This document shows positions 10,335-18,203 of a stretch of DNA of 64,000 nucleotides, piece by piece. The notes below the pieces were generated by a model. That model did no database searches. It was not told the DNA's origin and worked only from the letters and a program-made list of their open reading frames with translations. The position numbers and the translations under genes were made by a program. Origin of the DNA: Pseudoalteromonas phenolica (GTDB lineage Bacteria; Pseudomonadota; Gammaproteobacteria; Enterobacterales; Alteromonadaceae); the NCBI RefSeq assembly GCF_001444405.1, contig NZ_CP013187.1, positions 1,240,001 to 1,304,000 of the forward strand, given 5' to 3'. Within the stretch, counting starts at the first letter, position 1, and each line of letters opens with the position of its first letter.

Positions 10335-11039
10335 ATGACTAAACTAGTTTTTTGCTCTTGCGTTGCAGCAGATGGCCGCAAGTTCGCATTTTTAACCGAC
10401 CAACCTGAAGTCGAAGAGCTGTTTGATAATGGCTATAAGGTCGCTTACAAAGATAGAGATGGACGTGATACTCCTGAGCTATTGGCACATTGGCGCAGTG
10501 CCATAACCGTAGAATCAAAAGAATTCGGTTTGCTACCTGAAGATGACCAAATTCCAGACAATGTGCAAAGTGCGTTCAATACCATGCTGTCTCACCTAGT
10601 GAAGGGGATTGATGTCTTCTTCTGTGATTACAACTTAGGCGTCGAAGGCGACTTACCTATGTGTAACCAAGTCATGGACGAGTTTAAGTCGACAGACTTT
10701 GTGTTGTTCTCATGTGCTGACATAGTTGGCAATGATCCCACAGTACAACCATATATGGTGTCGTATTGTGCACCTCGTTATCAGCAAGGTAGCAAGGTGG
10801 CACAGCAGCATCGTATTTATTGTAAAACAGATCCATTTGCGTTCTGCCAAGCGATAAACGCCATCGTGGTACAACGTCAAAAAGATGATTTAACTGGTGG
10901 TCATATTCGTAGCGATCTAGACCCTTATATCAATGAATCTCCAATAGATAAAGACACGGCAGATCAAGTGCTTAATAGATTTGTAGAATCACTACGCAGT
11001 AGCAACCCAGATACCGTTGCGATTGGGTATAACGGTTAA
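10335..11039 (+). CDS. Receiver-like cytoplasmic protein, divergent
   Basis: The 234-residue protein shows the outline of a response-regulator receiver: a hydrophobic strand ending in an acceptor-like Asp (VFFCDYNLG, D98), a following strand FVLFSCAD, and a Lys after the last strand (YCKTDP, K164). The usual paired acidic residues after strand 1 are replaced (KLVFCSC), and the N-terminal 90 residues are longer than normal, so phosphorylation is doubtful. The C-terminal 60 residues contain no DNA-binding motif I can recognise. A GGAG ribosome site precedes the ATG. It may be a pseudo-receiver signalling protein or an unrelated Rossmann-like fold. Confidence 0.7.
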   Translation: MTKLVFCSCVAADGRKFAFLTDQPEVEELFDNGYKVAYKDRDGRDTPELLAHWRSAITVESKEFGLLPEDDQIPDNVQSAFNTMLSHLVKGIDVFFCDYNLGVEGDLPMCNQVMDEFKSTDFVLFSCADIVGNDPTVQPYMVSYCAPRYQQGSKVAQQHRIYCKTDPFAFCQAINAIVVQRQKDDLTGGHIRSDLDPYINESPIDKDTADQVLNRFVESLRSSNPDTVAIGYNG

Positions 11040-11102
11040 TAACGGCTAGCGCTGCCGGCACTTAAAGTAACTGATGAGTAAAGGCGGCCTAAAAGGATTT
11101 CT

Positions 11103-12311
11103 ATGGATCAGCAATTTCATTATTACGCAACGCTTGTAGCTGGGATCATGGCGGGGATGCCTTTAAATGATGCTAAAGAGTTAGCCTATTACTGTTACGG
11201 GACGAGCCAGCAGTTTGCTCACTGTAAGCAGACTGAATCTTGGCAGTTTAATGGCTATAGTTTTAAGCCAATTGTGACCCGTAAAGGTCAGTCAGAACTG
11301 CGTTATGGGCCGAATAACTGTGCTTTGGCTTTCGAGGTATTTCCGGGGATGGAAGCTTCGTCAAAAAGCGCGAGCTCTACATCGAGTAAAGTCACCTTGT
11401 GTAAAGTGAGCGCAAGTACTTCGGTGAATAATATAGCTCAACACAATACACAATTTGCTCAAACACAGTGCTTTTATAACCCGTTGACCGACGTAGATTG
11501 GCAAGGGGGAGGAGATTTAAAGCATCACTTTAAGCAGCGTTTGGCCCATAGAGCCACGCAGAAAACTCAAAGGTTAAAAACGCAATATGAGCTTCAAGCG
11601 CAGAGCAAGATATTTGACTCAGAAGCGATTTCGGAACCTGACGATACTCTGTCGTTATTGAAGCCACTTGAGAACAGTAAATTCATTCATAAAGCCATTA
11701 ATGATGTGATTTATAAACAACGTTATCACGACCTGGTGCGCTCCGCGCCTCTGGCATTGCTTGGTTGCCGTTTGTTCGTATTACAACAAAGTTGGTCTGC
11801 TCCTCATTCAACCCAGTCACTCTTGCATGCTTGGCTAAGTACCTGGTTGGCTATTTATAGTTTTAAACAAAACCGGCCTATGCCACAAACAGCGCCTTGG
11901 GGGGTATTTAGCTCACAACCAGGAAGCTGTCAGTTTTTTAAGAATTTGGAGCAAAGGTTAGAGGAGTTAAATCGAAAACAGAATAGCGAACCTGTTTGGT
12001 TAACGCTTATCACTGAAGCTTGCTCGTTTCAGCAGCTAAGCGCAAATTTTGATGAGTCGTCTTGGCTACTGCTTTATGGTTTAGCTTTAAGACCCGAATA
12101 TTTATTAGGCCAAGCACAGAGTTTAGCGGGCGGTGACAAAGAGTTTGTTATTCGAGACCTCAATGGCTTCAAGCAAAGTCAGTTCTACCAATTAAATATG
12201 GCAGCGCACTATCATTGTGATTGGTTAGCAAGACAACTTGCCAGTAAAGGATTAAACGCCTTTAACACACAACAGTCTTTAGGCAACTTAACGTTATGGA
12301 GAGAGAAATGA
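11103..12311 (+). CDS. Hypothetical protein, possibly DUF6765-like N-terminus
   Basis: The 402-residue protein is not firmly recognised. Its start (FHYYATLVAGIMAGMPLNDA, then LAYYCYGTSQQF) has the His/aromatic pattern that I associate with DUF6765-type proteins. A low-complexity Ser/Thr stretch at about 105-125 leads into a polar middle. The C-terminal half is helical and rich in Trp, Leu and His (FYQLNMAAHYHCDWLARQL). There is no signal peptide. The stop overlaps the start of a 32-codon gene (ATGA, 12308-12311). The DUF6765 link is tentative and no activity can be claimed. Confidence 0.68.
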   Translation: MDQQFHYYATLVAGIMAGMPLNDAKELAYYCYGTSQQFAHCKQTESWQFNGYSFKPIVTRKGQSELRYGPNNCALAFEVFPGMEASSKSASSTSSKVTLCKVSASTSVNNIAQHNTQFAQTQCFYNPLTDVDWQGGGDLKHHFKQRLAHRATQKTQRLKTQYELQAQSKIFDSEAISEPDDTLSLLKPLENSKFIHKAINDVIYKQRYHDLVRSAPLALLGCRLFVLQQSWSAPHSTQSLLHAWLSTWLAIYSFKQNRPMPQTAPWGVFSSQPGSCQFFKNLEQRLEELNRKQNSEPVWLTLITEACSFQQLSANFDESSWLLLYGLALRPEYLLGQAQSLAGGDKEFVIRDLNGFKQSQFYQLNMAAHYHCDWLARQLASKGLNAFNTQQSLGNLTLWREK

Positions 12312-12406
12312 AGTTGTTTGAATTATTGATCTTGCTCTGGTTATTGTTTTTAACACTTTATATGTTTGTACCTAGCTTTAAACTGATGGTTGATATGTTG
12401 TTATAA
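12308..12406 (+). CDS. 32-residue single-span membrane peptide
   Basis: The frame starts inside the stop of the upstream gene (ATGA overlap) and encodes 32 residues: MKLFELLILLWLLFLTLYMF, then VPSFKLMVDMLL. One hydrophobic span of about 19 residues covers positions 5-23 and would cross the inner membrane. GGAGAGAGAA just upstream serves as a ribosome site within the end of the previous gene. The tight coupling, membrane-like composition and terminator-like hairpin right after the stop support a real small gene. Its function is unknown; holin-like, toxin-like or complex-subunit roles are all possible. Confidence 0.55.
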   Translation: MKLFELLILLWLLFLTLYMFVPSFKLMVDMLL

Positions 12407-12438
12407 AGCCCAAAAAAGCGAAGCTTTACTGGGCTTTA
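12405..12438. terminator. Convergent-gene terminator-like hairpin
   Basis: Inverted repeat AAAGCCCA / TGGGCTTT separated by 17 nt containing a smaller AAGCGAAGCTT hairpin. It lies between the end of the plus-strand cassette and the end of the minus-strand YbaN-like gene. The T tract is short, so efficiency is uncertain. Confidence 0.55.
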
Positions 12439-12446
12439 GAAAGTGC

Positions 12447-12836
12447 TTAAATTTGCTTTGAAGGTCGTGAGAATATGTACGACACAACGGCTATTTTTAA
12501 GCTGCCAGCGACACATGCAAGCCATGCCGCTGGTGAAAGCAAAATCAAAATGGCATAACTAATAGCGATACTTGTAGAGGCAAAAATTTTCGCTTTCAGT
12601 GGAATAATCTTGTGCGTTTGCCACTGTCTTAGACTACTGCCAAAACGCGGATGGCAGAGTAACCAATTGGCAAGTTTGGGAGACGCTTTAGAAAAGCACG
12701 CCAAAGCCAAAATAAAAAACACAGTGGTTGGCATAACGGGCAGGGCAATACCAATCACACCAAGGGCGACAAATAAATACCCACATAGCAGTAGGGCTAT
12801 TTTTTTATAATTGACTAAGGCGGCTTTTAATTTCAT
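12447..12836 (-). CDS. YbaN-like DUF454 inner-membrane protein
   Basis: This 129-residue protein has the DUF454/YbaN layout: LCGYLFVALGVIGIALPVMPTTVF near the N-terminus (first two spans), the family hallmark CFSKASPKLANWL, then HPRFG, and a final pair of spans at about 85-120. The function of the family is not established. Its start overlaps the heme oxygenase stop (TCAT, i.e. ATGA on the minus strand), so the two are co-translated. In many proteobacteria DUF454 genes sit beside heme or iron genes, which fits here. Confidence 0.85.
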   Translation of the reverse strand: MKLKAALVNYKKIALLLCGYLFVALGVIGIALPVMPTTVFFILALACFSKASPKLANWLLCHPRFGSSLRQWQTHKIIPLKAKIFASTSIAISYAILILLSPAAWLACVAGSLKIAVVSYIFSRPSKQI

Positions 12837-13423
12837 CGGTACACGTGAGCCTGAAATGCTTGGAAACGCGTGAACGCTTGTCGAGCACCTTCAATAAGTG
12901 CTTGTTCCTGCTGCTCATTAAACTCAACAGAGTCAATGAGTTGAACTAATTCCCGCCATGCACTCCCACGACCTGCTCCTGGGCCTGTTAAATAGCGAGC
13001 ACCATGTTCAGCATTAAAGTTTAATTTTGCTTGGACTTGTTTACCCAGCATGGCTGCTCCTACTTTCGAGCCTTCAACTACATATAACCAGCCTAATGCT
13101 GTGGCGACATTGGTATTAATGGTGACGAAAGGCGGTAAATAAGCGGCTGGCAAGTGAGTTGATAGATCTGCAAAGTCTTGCTCAAGTAGGCTTAGGCGAC
13201 GGCGCGAAGTCAAATCAGGAATAAGCGCGAGTAATTCCGAGTGTTCATAAAGAGCGCTGACATCTCGCAAGAAGTAAAATTGCAAGCGTAAGAAGTCGAG
13301 GTAATTTTGTGTATTAGCAAATGGGTCTTGTGCCATGATAGTTTTATCGACATTGTCATGAACATCAGCAGTAGCGAGTTTTAAATTTTGCGCACGAGAA
13401 AGTGCAGGGGCGACGGTCGTCAT
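12833..13423 (-). CDS. Biliverdin-producing heme oxygenase
   Basis: The 196-residue protein matches bacterial heme oxygenase (HemO/BphO type), which opens heme to biliverdin, CO and Fe2+. The proximal heme ligand is probably H22 in ATADVHDNVD. The distal helix with flexible glycines is GWLYVVEGSKVGAAML. A conserved C-terminal GARQAFTRFQAF helix follows. It is cytoplasmic. It lies directly after a TonB receptor with FecI/FecR control, so it most likely frees iron from imported heme. No bacteriophytochrome gene is nearby, which argues against a photosensor role. A GGAG ribosome site precedes the ATG, just after a terminator-like hairpin. Confidence 0.88.
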   Translation of the reverse strand: MTTVAPALSRAQNLKLATADVHDNVDKTIMAQDPFANTQNYLDFLRLQFYFLRDVSALYEHSELLALIPDLTSRRRLSLLEQDFADLSTHLPAAYLPPFVTINTNVATALGWLYVVEGSKVGAAMLGKQVQAKLNFNAEHGARYLTGPGAGRGSAWRELVQLIDSVEFNEQQEQALIEGARQAFTRFQAFQAHVYR

Positions 13424-13445
13424 GAATGCTCCAAAGAAAAAGATT

Positions 13446-13473
13446 GCACTGAGTGAGATCTATCACTCAGTGC
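13446..13473 (-). terminator. Intercistronic terminator/attenuator between receptor and heme oxygenase genes
   Basis: Perfect 11-bp inverted repeat GCACTGAGTGA / TCACTCAGTGC with a six-base loop. Read on the minus strand it is followed by AATCTTTTTCTTT, a T-rich tract, and then by the heme oxygenase ribosome site. It should lower transcription from the receptor gene into heme oxygenase or stabilise the upstream message. Confidence 0.75.
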
Positions 13474-13516
13474 GGGTTTATGATTTTAATAATGGTCTTA
13501 TCGAAATTTATGAAGC

Positions 13517-16264
13517 TTAAAGTTTGAACTCTAAGCCAATTGAAATGGTTTGCCCCGGCTCAGGCATTGCAACGATAGAGCCAGTCGAGACCTTGTATTG
13601 ATCAGTTAAATTAGTGATGGCGATATTGCCTGTGATGTCGTCACTAAAGGTGTAATCCAAATAAAAGTCTAGCTGGTAACCTGCTGGAATATACTCTAGT
13701 GCGGTAACGCCTGTGCCTGATAAAAAGCCACCTGGATGGTGTTTTTCAGAGTGCTTTTTATAGGTGAACCCAGTGTCGATAGCATCGTTAAAGAGTTTAG
13801 TGCCAAAAATGGCGATATAACTTTTCTTTGGTGGCACACGTAGTGGCGTGAGACTGCCTGCAAAGCCAGTACTATTGCAGGTATCAACTTCTGCAGCTTG
13901 TGCCATTAACTCTGAGCACATTGTAACGCTTGAATATTTTGTATACGAAAGTTTGCTATAAAATACGTCGCTTTGGTAATGAATTCCAAACTCAGTGCCT
14001 GGCAGCTCGAACTTATCATAGTTAATGAAAGTCAGCTTCAGATCCCAAGCTGGTTTATCAGCTTTTGGTAAGAAGCCTGTCGCTAACATATTCTCTATAT
14101 TGGTATAAAAGTATTCGCCCGATAAAATCAACTTATCGCCATTAGTGATTAAATTTGTGAATTTGCTCTCAAAACCGACATCATAAGAGTTTGTTTTTTC
14201 AGGAGTGATTGGATACTCATTAGAGTAAGAGAATACCTCCCCTGATACCGTAGTTTCATACAAGTTTGGCATTCTATACGCTTTACTATATTTGGCTTTG
14301 ATCGCAGTGTTATCCAGCAGGTGATATTTAGCCTGAATAGTGAGATCGGTTTTACCATCAAATTTAAGTGTATTATCAACCAGATAATCTCTATTCACAG
14401 AGTCATGGTGATTGATGTTAAAAGCCAACTCAACCGGAGAAAGATCTAGCTGAGCATTAGCAAATATAGCCCGTTTCGTTTGTTCACCATGACGTGAAGT
14501 CGGCTTGAGGTTAAAGTCATCAGAATGCCAATCTTGTTTAAAATTGTCCTTCCAATCCTTATGCGGAGAAAGCGTCTCTGATTGCCAAGATAAACCATAA
14601 GTTAATGTGATAGGCGTACTTTCCACAGCGAGTGAAGTGGAGTTTAATGCACTAACGCCATGTCGTTTATTTCTTACACGATGAAAATATTGTCCCGCAT
14701 TTTGACCAAGATTGCTGCCTAAAGAGTTATATTGATGAAGTCTCGCACTTGTGTGCCATAGATTTACACTCAGGTCGATAGATGGGTTATCGCTTGGCAC
14801 AAAACGATACAATGCACTGGTGCTATTTACATGAGCGGATCCTGGTTCCCACTGAGGCATTGTTTCTACCCCGTCAGGAATATCTTCAGATAACCATTCC
14901 TCTTCACCATTTTCATTTGTTTCTTTCCAATACTTGGTATCGCCAGCGCGCTGTTTGTACCAATATGAAGCAAGCATTTCGCCGGCTTTTTGTTTGTGAA
15001 ATCGCGTATTAACCTCAAGTGACTGTTCATCAGTAAACTCATAAGTTAGCTTGGCTAGGTAAGAGTCACTTTCGAAGCTTGTATTGACTACCTCACCATT
15101 TTTATTTACCGGAGGTGGCCTTAAAATAACACCTTCTTCTATCACATATTCTGAAAGTGGTACGTCAAGCGGGTTTCCATTTGCATCTTTTGGTGGCACC
15201 AACATTGAGCGATGATGAACTTCAACAAAGTCTTCGAAGCCATTCTTACCAGCAAAATAATTGCCCACTTCTTTCTTACTGTAAGCTAAAACAGCTTTAA
15301 GGTTATTTTTTTCATAAGCTGTCGCAATCGTGAAGCTTCCACCATTAAAATCGAGTGTGTCATTATGATTGCTGACTTCATAATAATTTTGTATGCCAAA
15401 CCCTTCAGGAACATTTGGCATTTTGTTGTTGTTATGGGTGCTTATTTTGACTAACGCGCCAAGCTTTTCATCGCTTTTGAGAATATCTTTAGTATCTAGC
15501 GTGCGAATACTCACCATGCCGCCAATTGCACCAGAACTAAATGGTGATGCTTTTGCTGATGCACCTTTTTCGATATTTACTTTGCTTATAAGGTTTGAGT
15601 CTATATAGGTCCTGTCAGAAGTGCCCATATATCCTCGGTTGGTATGTGTTGATTGTAAGCTACCATCGATAAAGATTGGCACGCGACCCTCACCTTGTAC
15701 ACCGCGAATACCTATATCAAGGGCGCCTGCTTCGTTGCGTAAGTTGTTAGCTTCAATGCCTGAAAAGCTAGAGAAGATATCTGAGTTTGATAAACCTTTA
15801 GTACGAGCGATTTGCTCTCGGTGCATATTTAATTTATCACCTTTGACTTCAATCACTTCGATGTCATCTTGTACTTTATTAGAGCCATCAGGTATAAAAC
15901 TTGAGTGTCTTGCTCTGGTTTTTGATGAAGAGTGTGCACGAACAGTGGCTTTAATGATGATGTTGTTGTCGATAATACGCGCGGTTAAATTGCTGTTTTT
16001 TAAGGTTAGCTCTAATGCTTGATCTAGACTAATCTCACCCTGAAGCGCAGGGGCTTGTAGGCCATTTAACAGGTTTGCATCTGCGATCAAATTCATACTT
16101 GCTGTTTTAGCAACTTGAGTGAGGGTATGGCTCAAAGGCTGTGTTGATAGATTAAACTCATAAACTGAAATTTGATCTTGTGCTGCTGAGGGTAAACTAA
16201 GGCCTAGTCCGAGCGCAAATGCGAGGGGAGTGAGTTGTGTGTTAAATACTGCGCGAGTTCTCAT
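13517..16264 (-). CDS. TonB-dependent outer-membrane receptor with STN signalling domain, probable heme receptor
   Basis: The 915-residue protein has a signal peptide (about 1-28, cleaved after SAAQ) and an N-terminal STN domain (about 33-108) that contacts an anti-sigma factor. The plug domain includes IGIRGVQGEGRVPIFIDGS. A 22-strand barrel follows, ending in ISIGLEFKL with a terminal aromatic two residues before the end. A motif YRMPNLYE in the barrel resembles the FRAP/NPNL region of heme receptors. The FecI-FecR pair upstream and heme oxygenase downstream suggest a HasR-like, signal-transducing heme receptor. A siderophore receptor remains possible because ligand residues were not aligned. 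A Fur-like site lies 35-55 bp upstream. Confidence 0.88.
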   Translation of the reverse strand: MRTRAVFNTQLTPLAFALGLGLSLPSAAQDQISVYEFNLSTQPLSHTLTQVAKTASMNLIADANLLNGLQAPALQGEISLDQALELTLKNSNLTARIIDNNIIIKATVRAHSSSKTRARHSSFIPDGSNKVQDDIEVIEVKGDKLNMHREQIARTKGLSNSDIFSSFSGIEANNLRNEAGALDIGIRGVQGEGRVPIFIDGSLQSTHTNRGYMGTSDRTYIDSNLISKVNIEKGASAKASPFSSGAIGGMVSIRTLDTKDILKSDEKLGALVKISTHNNNKMPNVPEGFGIQNYYEVSNHNDTLDFNGGSFTIATAYEKNNLKAVLAYSKKEVGNYFAGKNGFEDFVEVHHRSMLVPPKDANGNPLDVPLSEYVIEEGVILRPPPVNKNGEVVNTSFESDSYLAKLTYEFTDEQSLEVNTRFHKQKAGEMLASYWYKQRAGDTKYWKETNENGEEEWLSEDIPDGVETMPQWEPGSAHVNSTSALYRFVPSDNPSIDLSVNLWHTSARLHQYNSLGSNLGQNAGQYFHRVRNKRHGVSALNSTSLAVESTPITLTYGLSWQSETLSPHKDWKDNFKQDWHSDDFNLKPTSRHGEQTKRAIFANAQLDLSPVELAFNINHHDSVNRDYLVDNTLKFDGKTDLTIQAKYHLLDNTAIKAKYSKAYRMPNLYETTVSGEVFSYSNEYPITPEKTNSYDVGFESKFTNLITNGDKLILSGEYFYTNIENMLATGFLPKADKPAWDLKLTFINYDKFELPGTEFGIHYQSDVFYSKLSYTKYSSVTMCSELMAQAAEVDTCNSTGFAGSLTPLRVPPKKSYIAIFGTKLFNDAIDTGFTYKKHSEKHHPGGFLSGTGVTALEYIPAGYQLDFYLDYTFSDDITGNIAITNLTDQYKVSTGSIVAMPEPGQTISIGLEFKL

Positions 16265-16296
16265 TTTTATACGTCCAAATAAATTACCTATTATGA

Positions 16297-16316
16297 AAAC
16301 GAATGAGAATGAGAAC
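16297..16316 (-). promoter_or_regulatory. Fur-box-like site upstream of the receptor gene
   Basis: AAACGAATGAGAATGAGAAC carries two direct AATGAGAAT-like units, the arrangement typical of Fur sites. It lies between the FecR stop and the TonB receptor start. The receptor may therefore have its own iron-repressed promoter in addition to FecI control. This is a motif match by eye only. Confidence 0.6.
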
Positions 16317-16348
16317 TCCTCAATAAAAATTTAAGTTTTTTAAACTAA

Positions 16349-17314
16349 TTACCGTTTGCTTATAATTATATGATTATTAATATTTTTTATTTCAATAGGT
16401 AAGACGTGAGGTAACAAATTGATGAAGTTTTCTAGCTCTGAGGCCGAAAAAGTACCAGAAATAACTAAATCGTCGTGATGTTTGGTTGCTAAGGTATAGC
16501 TAAAATCATGATGTCTGTTAAAGGTTTCGAGCGCCTCAATAAGGGGGGTGTTATCAAACATTAAGCGACCTAGTTTAAACGCATCGACGAGATTGAGTTC
16601 GGGGTCAAATTTGCTTACTTCAATACCAGAAGCATTAATTGTAGCTACGTCCCCTTTGTTTAATTCAATACGCTTATGTTTGTTTTGCACGCTTACTCTT
16701 CCATGATCAACCATTACCCGAGTGCTATTAGATTTTCTATCTACCGAAAAGCGCGTGCCTAATACGGTAATTGTGCTGTTGCCTGTTTCTATTACGAAAG
16801 GACGAGCTCTATCGCTTGCTACATCGAACACAACGCGGCCTTTGAGGAGTTTATTTACTCTTTGCTCGTCATCGAAATCAACAGAAATAGAGGCTTTTGC
16901 ATCGAGTGTGAGCGTACTCTGGTCTGGTAATTTGAAATCCGTGATTTCACCGCGTTTAGTTTGATAACTTGCTTGAAAAGCAGCAGGGTTTAAAGGAGTC
17001 GGCCAGTTTAAATAACTAAACAAGCAAATACTGAGAAGTGCAAAGCATGCTGCGATTGCCCAAGTATTTTGGTAAACACTCTGTGTTGATTGGTGCGAAG
17101 TGGTAATACTTTGCTCAAAACTTTGAACGTCTTGCTCAGAAAATTGTCTCAATAATAGCTCAATTTGTTTGCTTTCTTGATAGGCGAGAAAATGTTTACT
17201 GTCAGCATCTAACCAATGTTGTAGGGCGAGAGCTTGTTGTTGGTTTAGCCCTTGCCTTTCAAGTTCTAACCAACGGTCCACTTGCTGTTGAATGCTTAAA
17301 TTATGTCGGTCCAT
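16349..17314 (-). CDS. FecR-like transmembrane anti-sigma factor
   Basis: The 321-residue protein has the FecR order. An N-terminal cytoplasmic sigma-binding region with the WLELERQGLNQQQALALQHW helix (DUF4880) comes first. One membrane span sits at about 84-104 (TWAIAACFALLSICLFSYL). The periplasmic FecR core includes GEITDFKLPDQSTLTLDA and VLGTRFSV, and a C-terminal STN-like domain follows (about 250-321). It would relay receptor occupancy to the FecI-like factor encoded 10 bp upstream. The receptor STN domain downstream completes the cell-surface signalling set. Confidence 0.92.
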   Translation of the reverse strand: MDRHNLSIQQQVDRWLELERQGLNQQQALALQHWLDADSKHFLAYQESKQIELLLRQFSEQDVQSFEQSITTSHQSTQSVYQNTWAIAACFALLSICLFSYLNWPTPLNPAAFQASYQTKRGEITDFKLPDQSTLTLDAKASISVDFDDEQRVNKLLKGRVVFDVASDRARPFVIETGNSTITVLGTRFSVDRKSNSTRVMVDHGRVSVQNKHKRIELNKGDVATINASGIEVSKFDPELNLVDAFKLGRLMFDNTPLIEALETFNRHHDFSYTLATKHHDDLVISGTFSASELENFINLLPHVLPIEIKNINNHIIISKR

Positions 17315-17324
17315 TTTGGTTCTC

Positions 17325-17795
17325 TTATTGTTTTTTTAATGCTTGTCGACAAGCCAGCATTGCAGTGGCAAGGTGTTTTTCAACCATGCTCACTGAAACC
17401 CCCATTTGCTCGGCAATTTGAGATTGACTTTGGTTTTTGAATTTATAGAGCACAAAGGCCTGTTTTGTCTTTGTTGGTAAAGATTCTATACACCGATTAA
17501 GAAGGACGAGTTGCTGTTGACTCGCTAATTTGGCTTCTGGTTCGTAAAAGCTCGGAGCAATAATCTCTGTCTCATCAGGTTCTGCAATATGCTGATTTTT
17601 TCGATATTGATCGATAACAATATTCTTTGCAGCTTTGAAAAAAAGTGCGCGTTCTTGGGTTTTATTTTGCTTTGGGTTGTTGCGTTTGTAGCTCAAAAGT
17701 CGTGTATAAGCTTCTTGAACAATATTTTGAGCTTTGTCTTTGCATCCAACTGAGCGAGCGATATAGCTTAACACTTCAGAGTAATAACGTTCCAA
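17325..17795 (-). CDS. FecI-like ECF sigma factor
   Basis: The 156-residue protein has sigma region 2 at about 5-70 (KAQNIVQEAYTRLL, then AKNIVIDQYR) and region 4 at about 98-150 (CIESLPTKTKQAFVLYKF, then QSQIAEQMGVSVSMVEKHL). The short length and lack of other domains are typical of FecI-type factors. It starts the minus-strand operon FecI-FecR-receptor-heme oxygenase-DUF454 and should drive receptor transcription when the receptor signals. A Fur-like site lies about 45-65 bp upstream. Confidence 0.92.
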   Translation of the reverse strand: MERYYSEVLSYIARSVGCKDKAQNIVQEAYTRLLSYKRNNPKQNKTQERALFFKAAKNIVIDQYRKNQHIAEPDETEIIAPSFYEPEAKLASQQQLVLLNRCIESLPTKTKQAFVLYKFKNQSQSQIAEQMGVSVSMVEKHLATAMLACRQALKKQ

Positions 17796-17840
17796 AATTC
17801 ACCAGTTTGATTTTAAAAGCCGCGCATACTATCAGGTGAT

Positions 17841-17859
17841 GATATAAATGAGAATGGGT
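17841..17859 (-). promoter_or_regulatory. Fur-box-like site upstream of the FecI-like gene
   Basis: GATATAAATGAGAATGGGT shares AATGAGAATG with the site before the receptor gene. Its position 46-64 bp upstream of the sigma-factor start suits a promoter operator. The match to the 19-bp E. coli Fur consensus is only partial. Confidence 0.5.
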
Positions 17860-17879
17860 ACTATTGTTATTTGAGAGTA

Positions 17880-18170
17880 AAGTACCATTTTTGTGAACGT
17901 GATTTCATTTTTAAGTAAATGTAGGTGTTTTAATAAAAATAATTAGACTCATAGCTCTAAAAAATACAGTCATAACCTTCGTAATAAAACTTCTAAAAGT
18001 AGTGTATTTCACCGATTTAATTGAAAAGTTAATACGTATTATTAAATTCCAACCAGTTAAAGGAGTAGCGAGATTCAGCATGAGCAGAATTCGTTCCGCG
18101 CAAGGATGCGGCCTTTGTTGGCACTTCCCAAAACGCAGGTTTGGCCGCTCTCTTGAGCGGTCTTTTTTCA
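17880..18170 (+). ncRNA. Non-coding stretch with intrinsic terminator: possible leader attenuator or small RNA
   Basis: About 290 bp separate divergent genes and hold no convincing gene. GCCGCTC-TCTT-GAGCGGT at 18144-18161 followed by CTTTTTT is a good terminator, placed 35 bp before the next coding start. A GC-richer stretch at 18061-18140 upstream of it (GGAGTAGCG, CCGCGCAAGGATGCGG) contrasts with the AT-rich surroundings and could fold. It may be an attenuated leader of the 18204 gene or a free small RNA of roughly 100-200 nt. I do not recognise a known riboswitch or RNA family. Confidence 0.4.
18144..18167 (+). terminator. Intrinsic terminator upstream of a coding region
   Basis: Seven-pair GC-rich stem GCCGCTC / GAGCGGT with a TCTT loop and a T6 tract. 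It precedes, rather than follows, a plus-strand gene, so it ends a leader or small transcript. Confidence 0.75.
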
Positions 18171-18203
18171 ACCTTGTTTGTGTTTTTAAAAGGTACTTAA
18201 ATC

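Noticed and set aside
13517..16264. Receptor for the local siderophore
   Set aside because: It is 9 kb away and followed by heme oxygenase, with heme-receptor-like YRMPNLYE; a heme role fits better, though ligand residues were not aligned.
18040..18140. Metal-sensing yybP-ykoY-like riboswitch suggested by GGAGTAGCG
   Set aside because: Only the short loop-like string matches; the rest of the conserved motif is absent and the downstream gene is not a metal exporter.
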